Below are positions 16,790 through 25,898 of a stretch of DNA of 64,000 bases, piece after piece. A program made the position numbers and the translations under genes. This DNA comes from Thalassospira sp. ER-Se-21-Dark. GTDB lineage: Bacteria; Pseudomonadota; Alphaproteobacteria; Rhodospirillales; Thalassospiraceae. Location of the stretch: contig NZ_VDEZ01000001.1 in NCBI RefSeq assembly GCF_017922435.1, positions 1,364,001 to 1,428,000 on the forward strand. The letters run 5' to 3'. Each line of letters opens with the position of its first letter. The stretch's first letter is position 1. The notes below the pieces were generated by a model. The model saw only the letters and a list, made by a program, of their open reading frames with translations. It was not told where the DNA came from and ran no database searches.

Positions 16790-17523
16790 CGCCATGCGTC
16801 TCCGCGACGGTGGATCAGGATCATGGAAAAATACGGTGCCTTGGCGTCGGCGGGCAGTTCGCCAAGCGGGACCATTTTTTGGGTTTCAAGCGTCGCACGT
16901 TCGATATAGCGCGCCCGATCCGTAAGCCCGAGTTCGTTGATCACACCGCGAACCTTGGCGAAATGACGACCAAGCTTGATGATGGCGGCCGCATCTGTCT
17001 TGGCCAGCTGTTCACGCAGGCGGTCGGCATCAAGCGGTCCCGGGATGACTTGCAACACGTCGTTCTTGGCGGCCAATGGCGCGCCAAGCTGGGCGGCACA
17101 GGCCATCATGGAGCTTACACCGGGAACGGTTTTGACCGGGTGCCCGGCCTCGGCCAAACGGCCAAACAGATACATGAAGCTGCCGTAAAAGAACGGGTCA
17201 CCCTCGCACAGAACGGCAACGGTTTTGCCATCTGCCAGATGCTTGCCGATTTCGATGGCAGCCGCGTCGTAGATCGGATCGGCCGGTTTGCCCATTTCGA
17301 TGCGAATGGCTATTTCGATGCGGCCTTCCGGGATATGCCGATCAACGATCTGACGCGCAAGGCTGACGCCATCTTCCAGCGCGGGATAGGCGATCACATC
17401 GGCCTTTTGCAGGATGTTATAGGCCTTAAGCGTGATCAGATCAGGCTCGCCCGGTCCGATACCAAGGCCATAGGCCGTTCCGGCAACCGGAAGGCTATCG
17501 CTTGCGGGAAATTCCGCACTCAT
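16786..17523 (-). CDS. cobI: Precorrin-2 C20-methyltransferase
   Basis: A 245-residue member of the tetrapyrrole methylase family. It has AYGLGIGPGEPDLITLKAYN at the N-terminus, the loop ALEDGVSLARQIVDRHIPEG and VAVLCEGDPFFYGSFMYLF, all typical of CobI/CbiL. It methylates C-20 of precorrin-2 using SAM. Both gene boundaries overlap the neighbours by 4 bp (cobL upstream, cbiG-cobJ downstream). Confidence 0.94.
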   Translation of the reverse strand: MSAEFPASDSLPVAGTAYGLGIGPGEPDLITLKAYNILQKADVIAYPALEDGVSLARQIVDRHIPEGRIEIAIRIEMGKPADPIYDAAAIEIGKHLADGKTVAVLCEGDPFFYGSFMYLFGRLAEAGHPVKTVPGVSSMMACAAQLGAPLAAKNDVLQVIPGPLDADRLREQLAKTDAAAIIKLGRHFAKVRGVINELGLTDRARYIERATLETQKMVPLGELPADAKAPYFSMILIHRRGDAWR

Positions 17524-18773
17524 GCTTTTACTCCGAGGTAATGGGTGACCGGGGCAAGGTTGCTCCAGCCCTTGAAGCCGCCGCGTGGCACCAGTCGTGA
17601 AATCGACAGGCGCGACAAGCTGCCACCGTTTTTATTGTAAAACCGTAATAATTTTTCTTCGCCTTCGAGTGTCACGGTGTTAGCCACCAGCCGACCATGA
17701 CGCGGTAGCAAATCCCAACAGGTATCAAGCAGACCATCAATGGTGATCCCGCCGCCGATAAAAATGGCATCAGGCCTGGGCAGGCGATCAGCAAAGGTAA
17801 GGGCCTCTTCGATGGATTTTTGTTCGACTGCCAGGGTTGGTACGCCAAGCCGGATGGCATTTTTTTGTATCAGGGCGCAGCGTTCAGCGTCGCGTTCAAT
17901 CGCAACCGCCAGACCACCCATGCGTTTCCATTCAATCGATATGGTTCCACATCCAGCCCCCAGATCCCAAAGCACGCCACCCTTGAACGGGGCGAGCGAG
18001 GACAGCGTTTGCGCGCGGATCTCGGATTTGGTGATCATGCCGTCATGGACAAAGGCATCATCAGGAAGACCGGGGCCCTTGGGCAGTGGTTTGGCATTTG
18101 GTCCGGCTTCCAGATCAATCATGATCAGGTTGAGCGGATCAATCGGTTTGATATCGGGCATGGATGTTGCCCGTGCCTGCCATGTTTGTGCGGTCTGGGT
18201 GGTAATGCGTTCTTCCGGACCACCAAGCCGTTCGCATACTGACATACGGCTTTGATCAAAACCGGCCTCACACAGCATGACAGCAACCAGAGCCGGGGTT
18301 GATCCATCAGCACTCAGCGCGATCAGCTTGCCATGCGGGCGCAAATGGGCGCGCAGGCTTTCCGGATCGCGACCATGCAGGGTAATGACATTACAATCTG
18401 CAAGGGGCCAGCCAAGGCGCGAAGCTGCCAGTGAAATACTCGAAGGCGCCGGGATCGCATGAACCGGTTCGGTTCCGAAATAGTTGATCAGTGTATTGCC
18501 AACACCGAAATACATCGGATCCCCACTTGCCAGAACCACCGGGTTCTGATCAAGGCAATCCTCAATCAGGGGCAGGTTGGCCTCAAACGGGGTGATCCAC
18601 TTGTTCTGGGTCGCGGTGTTGGTGCCGGGCAGCATGGCGATATGGCGCGTGCCGCCAAATATGATGCTGGCTTTTTCAAGGATCTGGCGGGCAAGCGGTG
18701 ATAGTCCATCATACCCGTCCTCGCCAATACCAATAACCGTGATCCGGCCCTTGATCGGGGATTGTTCATTCAT
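17520..18773 (-). CDS. cobL: Precorrin-6Y C5,15-methyltransferase (decarboxylating)
   Basis: A 417-residue fusion of CbiE and CbiT. The N-terminal half has RITVIGIGEDGYDGLSP and VLASGDPMYFGVG and belongs to the tetrapyrrole methylase fold. The C-terminal half from about residue 230 has MITKSEIRAQTLSSL and the Rossmann SAM site LWDLGAGCGTISIEW. Together they methylate C-5 and C-15 and decarboxylate the C-12 side chain. It overlaps cobH and cobI by 4 bp each. Confidence 0.95.
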   Translation of the reverse strand: MNEQSPIKGRITVIGIGEDGYDGLSPLARQILEKASIIFGGTRHIAMLPGTNTATQNKWITPFEANLPLIEDCLDQNPVVLASGDPMYFGVGNTLINYFGTEPVHAIPAPSSISLAASRLGWPLADCNVITLHGRDPESLRAHLRPHGKLIALSADGSTPALVAVMLCEAGFDQSRMSVCERLGGPEERITTQTAQTWQARATSMPDIKPIDPLNLIMIDLEAGPNAKPLPKGPGLPDDAFVHDGMITKSEIRAQTLSSLAPFKGGVLWDLGAGCGTISIEWKRMGGLAVAIERDAERCALIQKNAIRLGVPTLAVEQKSIEEALTFADRLPRPDAIFIGGGITIDGLLDTCWDLLPRHGRLVANTVTLEGEEKLLRFYNKNGGSLSRLSISRLVPRGGFKGWSNLAPVTHYLGVKA

Positions 18774-19453
18774 GACAACCCGCCTTTCTTGCGCTCAAGC
18801 GTACCGTCGGGTGTGGCACCATCATCACGTGCCATGCGCGCCAATGCATTGACTGTGGCCGCGGTTACCGCACTGCCGCCAAACCGGCCACGCAGCGTGA
18901 CAAAAGGAATGCCGTTTGCGTGCGAAATCAGGGCTTCCTTGCTTTCGACCGCACCAACAAACCCGACGGGCATACCAATGATCACGGCAGGCTTGGCCAT
19001 GCGGCCGTCATGGATGGCTTCAAGCAAATGGAAAAGTGCGGTCGGGGCATTGCCAATGGCGATTATTGCGTCTTCGATATGATCGCTCCAGCCCTCGACA
19101 GCAACGGCAGACCGCGTGGTTGCCAGCTTGGCCGCAAGACCATGTGTGTCGCTGTCATTCAAGGTGCACAACACCTCGTTTTCGGTGGGCAAAAGTCGGG
19201 AAATGATGCCATGGCGGACCATTTCCGCATCACACAAGATGGGCTTTCCGGCCCGGAGTGCTGCGGTTGCGGTGCCGGCAACATCTCCGCCAAAGGCAAT
19301 CTGGTCAGCCATTTCAACCATGCCACAGGCATGAATAATGCGTATGGCGATCGGGCGTTCATCCTCTGAAAAGCGCGCAAGCTCTGCCTCCGCCTCGATG
19401 GTCGCAAAGCTTTTGGCATAGATTTCCTGCGGGTCACGCAGATAGTCAAACAT
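18770..19453 (-). CDS. cobH: Precorrin-8X methylmutase
   Basis: A 227-residue protein that moves the C-11 methyl group to C-12 to give (cobalt-)hydrogenobyrinic acid. IRIIHACGMVEMADQIAFGG contains the catalytic histidine region of CobH/CbiC, and ALFHLLEAIHDGRMAKPAVI with GMPVGFVGAVESKEAL is the conserved C-terminal block. The stop overlaps cobL by 4 bp, and it lies 33 bp after cbiX. Confidence 0.95.
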   Translation of the reverse strand: MFDYLRDPQEIYAKSFATIEAEAELARFSEDERPIAIRIIHACGMVEMADQIAFGGDVAGTATAALRAGKPILCDAEMVRHGIISRLLPTENEVLCTLNDSDTHGLAAKLATTRSAVAVEGWSDHIEDAIIAIGNAPTALFHLLEAIHDGRMAKPAVIIGMPVGFVGAVESKEALISHANGIPFVTLRGRFGGSAVTAATVNALARMARDDGATPDGTLERKKGGLS

Positions 19454-19486
19454 TGCCGCGCCTTTCAGGGGACATGGATCGACCGG

Positions 19487-20503
19487 TCAGGAACCGGTCG
19501 GTTTCTTCGCATCGTCGTGATCATGGGCGTGGCTGTGCCCGTGATCATGGCCATGACCGTGATGATGATGTCCATGGCTATGGCCATGATGGTGGTGGTG
19601 CCCATGATCATGGCTATGCCCGTCGGTGCCGATGCCCATCACATGGTGATGGTGACCGACCTGCGGGGTTCCGACATCGCCTTCATAGCCAATGATCTGC
19701 TCACGATACTTGCAAAGCTGGCAGTTCATATTGTTGTCGCCGGTATCAATCTCGGTCAGACGTTCGGCAAAGCTTTCAAGCACCATTGGATGGTCTTTGA
19801 GGTAGCCTGCCTTGATGAACTCGACATCACCAAATTCCGCCGCGACTTCGTCGGTATGGCTATAGATGCGGTCAATCAGAATGCCGGCAAACAGGAAATA
19901 CGGGAAGACGACAACGCGCTTGTATCCCAGTTTCATCGCCTCGCGCAGGCCCGCATTGACGCGCGGATGGGCAACACCGGAATAGCTGATTTCGGTACGG
20001 CCAAAGCCCATGCCTTCCTGAAGCATACGGGCAACCTTGTAGACATTGGAATTGGCGTCCGGGTCATTGGTGCCACGCCCGACCACCATCAACAGGGTGT
20101 CTTTGCGCTCAATGCTGTCATTGGCACCTTCAAGCGCTTCTTCGATACGTTCCTTTGCCGCCATCAGAAGCTTTGGATCAATGGCAAGATCGCGACCAAA
20201 CAGCACTTCGATATCGGGATTTTCATGAGCGAAATTGTTCACTTCGCTCGGCAGGTCGTTTTTGACGTGACCGGCGGCAAACAGCATACCTGGAAGGGCG
20301 TAGATTTTCTTGTGGCCCATGGCTTTGAGCTTTTCAAAACCATCACGCAGGATCGGGTGGGCAAATTCGAGAAAGCCGCTTTCGACATCGTAGTCGGCCA
20401 GGTGGGTCTGTTTCATAGCTTCAACCATAGCGTTGAACTGTGAAACCGCGCGTTCGTCGCGCGAACCATGACCGCAAATCATTACTGCGCCTTTGGGGGA
20501 CAT
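19487..20503 (-). CDS. cbiX: Long-type sirohydrochlorin cobaltochelatase, His-rich
   Basis: A 338-residue protein made of two tandem CbiX domains (first site ICGHGSRDERAV, second VVGRGTNDPDAN, later SGVAHPRV). C261 and C264 lie in MNCQLC, which matches the MXCXXC 4Fe-4S motif known from the Bacillus megaterium enzyme. The C-terminus is a metal-binding tail with 25 histidines in about 48 residues. CbiX inserts Co2+ into sirohydrochlorin, the first committed step of the early-cobalt route. The start ATG 20503 has AGGAG upstream. It is the first gene of the minus-strand cob operon. Confidence 0.92.
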   Translation of the reverse strand: MSPKGAVMICGHGSRDERAVSQFNAMVEAMKQTHLADYDVESGFLEFAHPILRDGFEKLKAMGHKKIYALPGMLFAAGHVKNDLPSEVNNFAHENPDIEVLFGRDLAIDPKLLMAAKERIEEALEGANDSIERKDTLLMVVGRGTNDPDANSNVYKVARMLQEGMGFGRTEISYSGVAHPRVNAGLREAMKLGYKRVVVFPYFLFAGILIDRIYSHTDEVAAEFGDVEFIKAGYLKDHPMVLESFAERLTEIDTGDNNMNCQLCKYREQIIGYEGDVGTPQVGHHHHVMGIGTDGHSHDHGHHHHHGHSHGHHHHGHGHDHGHSHAHDHDDAKKPTGS

Positions 20504-20935
20504 AAAAGGCTGCTCCTTTGTCTCTCTTTGATGGTGTTCTTCACATGACATTGTTGCCATGCGGTACCCGATGCCACCCCCGTTTTCACCGATTGGCTTG
20601 CGGAATGCAAGCGGCAGCTACGCCAAGAGGGTGCACAAGTGGCTTGGGTGATGAAAATACTACTTATTGTGGGCCGGTTATGGTCCGGTATCGAATATGT
20701 TGTGGGCGGTGGCCAGTCCTTCGGTTATGGCGGTTGATCAGGTTGCGGTGTTTTGCGTTACGCACTGCCGGGCAAACAGGATTGACCAACATAAGTTATG
20801 ATAAAATAAAAATTCGTATGAAATTTCTTTATCAAACCCAAAACCCGATGGCAAATTTCGCAGCATCAAGTTGGCTTATGTGTCTACCATGTCATTCTGA
20901 TTGACGGGTTGGCGATCACCGCGCACATTGCCGCC
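20504..20935. promoter_or_regulatory. Divergent spacer between cbiX and cobD
   Basis: About 430 bp that must hold the promoters of the cbiX operon (minus) and of cobD (plus). It is AT-rich around 20780-20830. I looked for a cobalamin riboswitch on both strands and did not find the B12 box or the conserved core. No other feature is clear. Confidence 0.4.
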
Positions 20936-21952
20936 ATGGAACCGACATTCACCGATTTTCTGATCCCGGAACCTGCGTTTTTCGGGCCGCTTTTTTCAAT
21001 GCTGGTGCTGGCACTGCTGCTGGATGCGGTGTTTGGTGACTTCCCGTGGCTGTTTAGCCGGATCGGGCACCCGGTGGTCTGGATTGGCAATTTGATTGCG
21101 TGGTTCGAAAGGCGCCTGAACCGCACAGACCGCAGCAACCCGGACCGACTTTTACGCGGTGCTGTGACCAGTCTGATTGTGATTGCGGTCGCAGCGGCTT
21201 TCGGTGGTGCGGTGCAGTTTGTCTCATCACTTGGTGACGTTTTCAGAGCGCCCGAAGTTCTTTTGCTGGCGGTTCTGATTGCCCAAAAAGGCCTTTATCA
21301 GCATGTCAAAGCCGTCTCGAACGCGCTTAAAAAAGATGGCATCGCTGGCGGCCGCAAGGCGGTTTCGATGATCGTCGGGCGCAACCCCGATACGCTCGAT
21401 GAAGCAGGCATCAGCCGGGCAGCGATTGAAAGCTGTGCTGAAAACTTTTCAGACGGGGTGGTCGCGCCACTATTCTGGTACGTGGTCGGTGGGCCGATTG
21501 GTATTTGCGCCTATAAGGCGATCAACACACTTGATTCTATGATTGGTCATCGCAACGAACGCTATCTTTATTTCGGTAGGTTCGCCGCGCGACTTGATGA
21601 CGTTGCGAACTTTATCCCCGCACGGATTGCCGGTGGTGTGATTTGCCTTGCCGCCGTGATCGGTAAGAAAACAAGTGGCAAAGCTGCCTGGCAGACCATG
21701 GTGTCAGATGCAAAGAAGCATAAATCGCCCAATGCCGGTTGGCAGGAAGCAGCCTTCGCTGGCGCGCTTGAAATCGTCCTTGCCGGGCCGCGCCAATATG
21801 GCAGCGAAATGGTCGATGATCCTTATATTGGCAACGGTCGTTCCGATCTGACCGCGTTTGATATCGACCGTGCGCTGAGGCTTTTTACGACCTCATGCCT
21901 GATCAATGCGGCATGGCCGATTGTTCTTAAAGTTCTCTGGGTCGGGCTATGA
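20936..21952 (+). CDS. cobD: Adenosylcobinamide-phosphate synthase (CobD/CbiB)
   Basis: About 338 residues; a polytopic membrane protein that attaches aminopropanol (or its phosphate) to adenosylcobyric acid. Conserved blocks are LLLDAVFGDFPW, RIGHPVVWIGNLI, GRNPDTLDEAGISRAAIESCAENFSDGVVAPLFW and INTLDSMIGHRNERYLYFG, listed in order. I chose ATG 20936; TTG 20909 is in frame but neither has a clear ribosome site. The stop codon overlaps the next gene by 4 bp (ATGA). Confidence 0.93.
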   Translation: MEPTFTDFLIPEPAFFGPLFSMLVLALLLDAVFGDFPWLFSRIGHPVVWIGNLIAWFERRLNRTDRSNPDRLLRGAVTSLIVIAVAAAFGGAVQFVSSLGDVFRAPEVLLLAVLIAQKGLYQHVKAVSNALKKDGIAGGRKAVSMIVGRNPDTLDEAGISRAAIESCAENFSDGVVAPLFWYVVGGPIGICAYKAINTLDSMIGHRNERYLYFGRFAARLDDVANFIPARIAGGVICLAAVIGKKTSGKAAWQTMVSDAKKHKSPNAGWQEAAFAGALEIVLAGPRQYGSEMVDDPYIGNGRSDLTAFDIDRALRLFTTSCLINAAWPIVLKVLWVGL

Positions 21953-22569
21953 GTGCCGGGCAGCGTGCCACTGATATTCCTTTTGGCCGCGAGTTCCTTG
22001 AAGGGATCCTGCAAAACCGCACCAACCAAATCATTCTCGACCGGTTTTCAGCCTGCGGAATTAAAGACTGGTGGCTGACCGCCGGATGCCTTGCACAGAC
22101 GATCTGGAACATCACGGTCAATCGTGCCCCGGGTTCCGATATTGCTGATTATGATCTTTTTTATTTCGATCCCGATACGTCATGGCAGGCGGAAGATCAT
22201 GTGATCGCCCAAGGCACTGAACTGTTTTCTGATATCCCGGTTTCCGTTGAAATCCGCAATCAGGCGCGTGTGCCGATCTGGTATCCGGAAAAGTTCGGTG
22301 TGCCTTATGGTGCTGTGACGGCTTCCAGTGATGGCATTGACCGGTTTGCCTATCAGACAACTGCCATTGGCGTGCGCAAGGAGGCAGGCGGAGATGGACC
22401 AGACGCCTATCGCATCTATGCGCCGTTTGGTCTTTCTGCTGTGATGGAAGGTCGCATCATCCCGAACAAGGTTTTGCCGGTCAAAAAGGTCTATGCGGCC
22501 AAGGTTGCCCGCTGGCAGAAAATCTGGCCCGATCTGACCATCTCACCCTGGCTAGACGGCAAAGACTAG
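21949..22569 (+). CDS. Nucleotidyltransferase-fold protein (COG3575-type)
   Basis: A 206-residue cytoplasmic protein. WWLTAGCLAQTIWN, SDIADYDLFYFDPD (the aspartate pair expected for metal binding in the nucleotidyltransferase fold) and SVEIRNQARVPIWY are characteristic of this uncharacterised family. The function is unknown. It starts inside the cobD stop codon, so it is translationally coupled to a cobalamin gene. Its own stop overlaps the convergent hldE stop by 4 bp. Confidence 0.78.
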   Translation: MSAGQRATDIPFGREFLEGILQNRTNQIILDRFSACGIKDWWLTAGCLAQTIWNITVNRAPGSDIADYDLFYFDPDTSWQAEDHVIAQGTELFSDIPVSVEIRNQARVPIWYPEKFGVPYGAVTASSDGIDRFAYQTTAIGVRKEAGGDGPDAYRIYAPFGLSAVMEGRIIPNKVLPVKKVYAAKVARWQKIWPDLTISPWLDGKD

Positions 22570-24038
22570 TCTTTGGCTTTATTCATCCGTGCGATGGTCG
22601 ATGTGGTGGAAAATCCGTCTTCAAGGTTGGCCAGAACCACCTTGCCGCCATAGCCATGAACGATTTCGGCACCAACGACCTTGTCGATGGTGTAATCCGC
22701 ACCCTTGACCAGAATGTCTGGTTTGATCGCCGTGATCAGTTCAATCGGAGTGTCCTCGCCAAAGATCACGACACCACTGACGGCTTCAAGCGACCCAAGT
22801 ACGGCTGCACGTGCGGCCTCGGACTGGACCGGACGGGCTTCGCCCTTAAGGCGTTTGACAGACGCATCTGAATTCAACCCGACAATAAGCCGGTCGCAAT
22901 TTGCGCGGGCCTGTTTGAGCAGGCTGAGGTGGCCTGGATGCAACAGATCAAAACAGCCATTGGTAAAACCGACCGTGTATCCCTTGCGTCGCCAGCGTTC
23001 TGCGCGATCGACCATGCGATCAAGCGGCATCAGTTTGGCTTCACCGATCATTAGATCATGGTGATGTAAGGTGGAAATCAGCTCGTCCGGATAAACAACC
23101 GCGGTCCCGATCTTGCCGACCACGATACCGGCAGCGACATTGGCAATACGGGCTGCATCGGCAAGGCTTGATCCGGCCGCGACAGCCGATGCGAGGCAGG
23201 CAACGACCGTGTCACCGGCACCCGAAACGTCGAATACTTCGCGGGCTTCTGTTGGCAGGTGCAAAGCCTCGCCATCTTTGGTGACAAGGGTCATGCCATC
23301 CTGACTGCGGGTAAGCAGGACATTCTCGACCCCGCATTCGGTAATGATCTTGGTCGCGGCGGCGATGGCATCTTCGTCGCTGTTTATGGCAATGCCGGTG
23401 GCTGCTTCGGCCTCTGCGCGGTTCGGCGTCACCACTGTGGCACCACGATAGATGCTGTAATCATTGCCCTTTGGATCGACGATGACGGGTTTTCCGGCTG
23501 CGCGTGCTGCCTTGATCGCGGCTGCAACGACATCGGCATGCAAGACACCCTTGCCATAGTCAGACAGAATGATCGCTGCAACATCCCCTGCCAGCTGACC
23601 TGCGAGTGTCGAAAGATTGCTAATCGATGCTGGTGCAATGGCGCTGGTGGTTTCATTGTCAGATCGCAACAATTGCTGCCCGCCCGCGATATAGCGGGTT
23701 TTGATCGTTGTCGGACGGTTGCGCTCGGTCTGGATATAGGGCTCAACACCCTTGTCAGCGGCGACATATTCCATAACTTCGCGGCCGGGCAGATCGTCGC
23801 CAACAAGCGACAGGAACTGAACCAATGCGCCCAGGGCTGTTGCGTTGCGCGTGACGTTACCGGCACCCCCAAGCATGGCGCTTTCGCGCTCAACCCGGAT
23901 GACGGGGATAGGCGCCTCGGGCGAGATGCGGGTGACCGAACCGTAGACAAACCGGTCAAGCATGACATCGCCAATGCAAAGGACTTTGGCATCAGTCAGT
24001 TGTTCAACCTGTCGGGCCAGATGGCTAAGATCGGTCAT
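22566..24038 (-). CDS. hldE: Bifunctional heptose-7-phosphate kinase / heptose-1-phosphate adenylyltransferase
   Basis: 490 residues. Residues about 10-320 are a PfkB-type sugar kinase, with GGAGNVTRNATALGA and the catalytic DVSGAGDTVVACLASA block. Residues about 350-490 are a cytidylyltransferase-type domain, with VGFTNGCFDLLHPGHLSLL. The enzyme makes ADP-D-glycero-beta-D-manno-heptose for the lipopolysaccharide core. Both domains look intact. It is the third gene after the UDP-sugar gene and gmhA on the minus strand. Confidence 0.94.
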   Translation of the reverse strand: MTDLSHLARQVEQLTDAKVLCIGDVMLDRFVYGSVTRISPEAPIPVIRVERESAMLGGAGNVTRNATALGALVQFLSLVGDDLPGREVMEYVAADKGVEPYIQTERNRPTTIKTRYIAGGQQLLRSDNETTSAIAPASISNLSTLAGQLAGDVAAIILSDYGKGVLHADVVAAAIKAARAAGKPVIVDPKGNDYSIYRGATVVTPNRAEAEAATGIAINSDEDAIAAATKIITECGVENVLLTRSQDGMTLVTKDGEALHLPTEAREVFDVSGAGDTVVACLASAVAAGSSLADAARIANVAAGIVVGKIGTAVVYPDELISTLHHHDLMIGEAKLMPLDRMVDRAERWRRKGYTVGFTNGCFDLLHPGHLSLLKQARANCDRLIVGLNSDASVKRLKGEARPVQSEAARAAVLGSLEAVSGVVIFGEDTPIELITAIKPDILVKGADYTIDKVVGAEIVHGYGGKVVLANLEDGFSTTSTIARMNKAKD

Positions 24039-24091
24039 GGGCGCAGTTCTTTATGCTGTAAGGGTATTCAGGCGGCTTTGCGGCCCGCCGG

Positions 24092-24676
24092 TTATTTTTT
24101 CGTCAGGCCAAGCGTATGTTCAAGCGCACCGACCAGCATCTGGCCAATCTGGATATGCATTTCCTGGATGCGGGCTGTGGTGTTGCTCGGCACGATCATC
24201 AGTGGATCACACAGATCAACCATGTCACCACCGGTCTTCCCAGTCCAGCCGGTCGCAATCAGACCTATTTCTTTGGCCTTGGCCAAACCAAGATTGACGT
24301 TCTTGCTGTTGCCGGATGTTGAAATGCCAATCGCAACATCATCCGGATTGCCAAGCGCCTCGATCTGGCGTGAAAACAGGTGATCAAACCCGAAATCATT
24401 GCCGATCGCGGTCAAGGCCGAGCTGTCTGTGGTCAGCGCAATCGCTGGAAGCGCGCGACGGTCATTGATATAGCGAACCGTGAATTCGGTTGCGATATGC
24501 TGTGCGTCCGCGGCCGACCCGCCATTGCCGAAAAACAGCAATTTGTTGCCGTCATTTAGGGCGTCGGTGCAAATCTCGACCAGTTCGATAAAGGCATCGC
24601 GGGTGGCTTCACGGGTCGTGTTGACCAGATCAAGATGCTCGTCAAACTCGGCATCGAAAAAGGCTTTGATATCCAT
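24092..24676 (-). CDS. gmhA: Sedoheptulose-7-phosphate isomerase (SIS domain)
   Basis: About 194 residues. LLFFGNGGSAADAQHIATEF and IGISTSGNSKNV are the two phosphosugar-binding blocks of SIS proteins. The adjacent hldE makes GmhA, the first enzyme of ADP-heptose synthesis, the likely identity; DiaA is a close relative. ATG 24676 is preferred because it avoids overlap with the upstream gene and matches the family N-terminus. Confidence 0.87.
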   Translation of the reverse strand: MDIKAFFDAEFDEHLDLVNTTREATRDAFIELVEICTDALNDGNKLLFFGNGGSAADAQHIATEFTVRYINDRRALPAIALTTDSSALTAIGNDFGFDHLFSRQIEALGNPDDVAIGISTSGNSKNVNLGLAKAKEIGLIATGWTGKTGGDMVDLCDPLMIVPSNTTARIQEMHIQIGQMLVGALEHTLGLTKK

Positions 24677-24707
24677 CACGCGTCCAAATCCAAAAGAAGT
24701 CGTCGTA

Positions 24708-25664
24708 TTAGCCGTGTTTCGCAATCAGATTGCGGAAATACTCAATTGTCGAGCCGAGGCCATCTTCAAGGCTTACAGTCGGTTCCCAGCCATCAAGTGT
24801 GTTTCGGGCAAAGGTAATGTCGGGCTTGCGTTGCAGAGGGTCATCGGCCGGAAGGTCTTTGAAGATCAGCTTTGATTTGGCGCCGGTCATCTCAATGACG
24901 CGTTCTGCCAACTCACGAATAGTGATCTCATATGGGTTGCCAAGGTTCATCGGCCCGGTAACCGATTGATCGGTTGCCATCAGGCGAACAAAACCCTCGA
25001 TCAGGTCAGTATAGAAGCAGAAGGATCGGGTTTGTTGGCCGTCACCGTAAATGGTGATGTCTTCGCCATGCAGCGCCTGGATGATGAAGTTCGATACCAC
25101 ACGGCCGTCCTGCGGATGCATGCGCGGGCCATAGGTGTTGAAGATACGGGCGACCTTGATATCCAGACCATGCTGGCGGTGGTAATCAAAGAACAGCGTT
25201 TCAGCACAGCGCTTGCCTTCGTCATAACAGGCGCGCGGGCCGATCGGATTGACATTGCCGCGGTAATCTTCGGTCTGCGGATGGACTTCAGGATCGCCAT
25301 AAACCTCGCTGGTCGAGGCCTGGAAAATCTTGGCGCCAACGCGTTTGGCAAGACCCAGCATGTTGATCGCACCATGTACACTGGTTTTGGTCGTCTGGAC
25401 CGGATCGTGCTGGTAATGGATCGGCGATGCCGGGCACGCAAGGTTGTAAATCTCGTCGACTTCAAGATAGAGCGGGAAGGTAACATCGTGGCGCATCAGC
25501 TCGAAATGCGGTTTATCGAGAAGATGGACAATGTTGTCCTTGGTGCCAGTGAAGAAATTGTCGACGCACAGAACGTCATTGCCCTCGTTCAGCAAGCGTT
25601 CACAAAGATGCGAGCCCAAAAAACCTGCGCCACCGGTTACCAAAATGCGCTTGCGTCGCCACAT
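24708..25664 (-). CDS. UDP-glucuronate decarboxylase-family NAD-dependent epimerase
   Basis: A 318-residue extended [22 protein letters not shown] is the NAD-binding loop. [28 protein letters not shown] and the catalytic YxxxK in [12 protein letters not shown] match the UXS group, which converts UDP-glucuronate to UDP-xylose. [20 protein letters not shown] is also typical. It is first in an operon with gmhA and hldE, which suggests surface polysaccharide or LPS core synthesis. Confidence 0.87.
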   Translation of the reverse strand: MWRRKRILVTGGAGFLGSHLCERLLNEGNDVLCVDNFFTGTKDNIVHLLDKPHFELMRHDVTFPLYLEVDEIYNLACPASPIHYQHDPVQTTKTSVHGAINMLGLAKRVGAKIFQASTSEVYGDPEVHPQTEDYRGNVNPIGPRACYDEGKRCAETLFFDYHRQHGLDIKVARIFNTYGPRMHPQDGRVVSNFIIQALHGEDITIYGDGQQTRSFCFYTDLIEGFVRLMATDQSVTGPMNLGNPYEITIRELAERVIEMTGAKSKLIFKDLPADDPLQRKPDITFARNTLDGWEPTVSLEDGLGSTIEYFRNLIAKHG

Positions 25665-25898
25665 ATCGTCTCTGACCTTAGTTACTCTGAAATCAAAACG
25701 GGCTGAAACTAGCAGCTTGGATGGCGGAAAGCTACGACTTATCTTTTCTTGGACGTGTCTGAAATTCCCCGATATTCGGGTTTGGTTTCAATATGCATGA
25801 ATGCTAAATACATAACCTGTTAATGCACCGGCGTTATCGTGGTTCGGGCAAATTAGCGGCTGTGATTCCGTCGAAACAATTCTCTGGTCATTGCATTT

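Noticed and set aside
20504-20935. Cobalamin riboswitch in the cbiX-cobD spacer
   Set aside because: On the minus strand some fragments look vaguely similar (GCTGCC), but the B12 box and the CCCCCGCAACTGT core are missing in both orientations.
24092-24676. DiaA replication initiator protein
   Set aside because: The SIS fold is shared, but the adjacent hldE and UDP-sugar gene favour GmhA.
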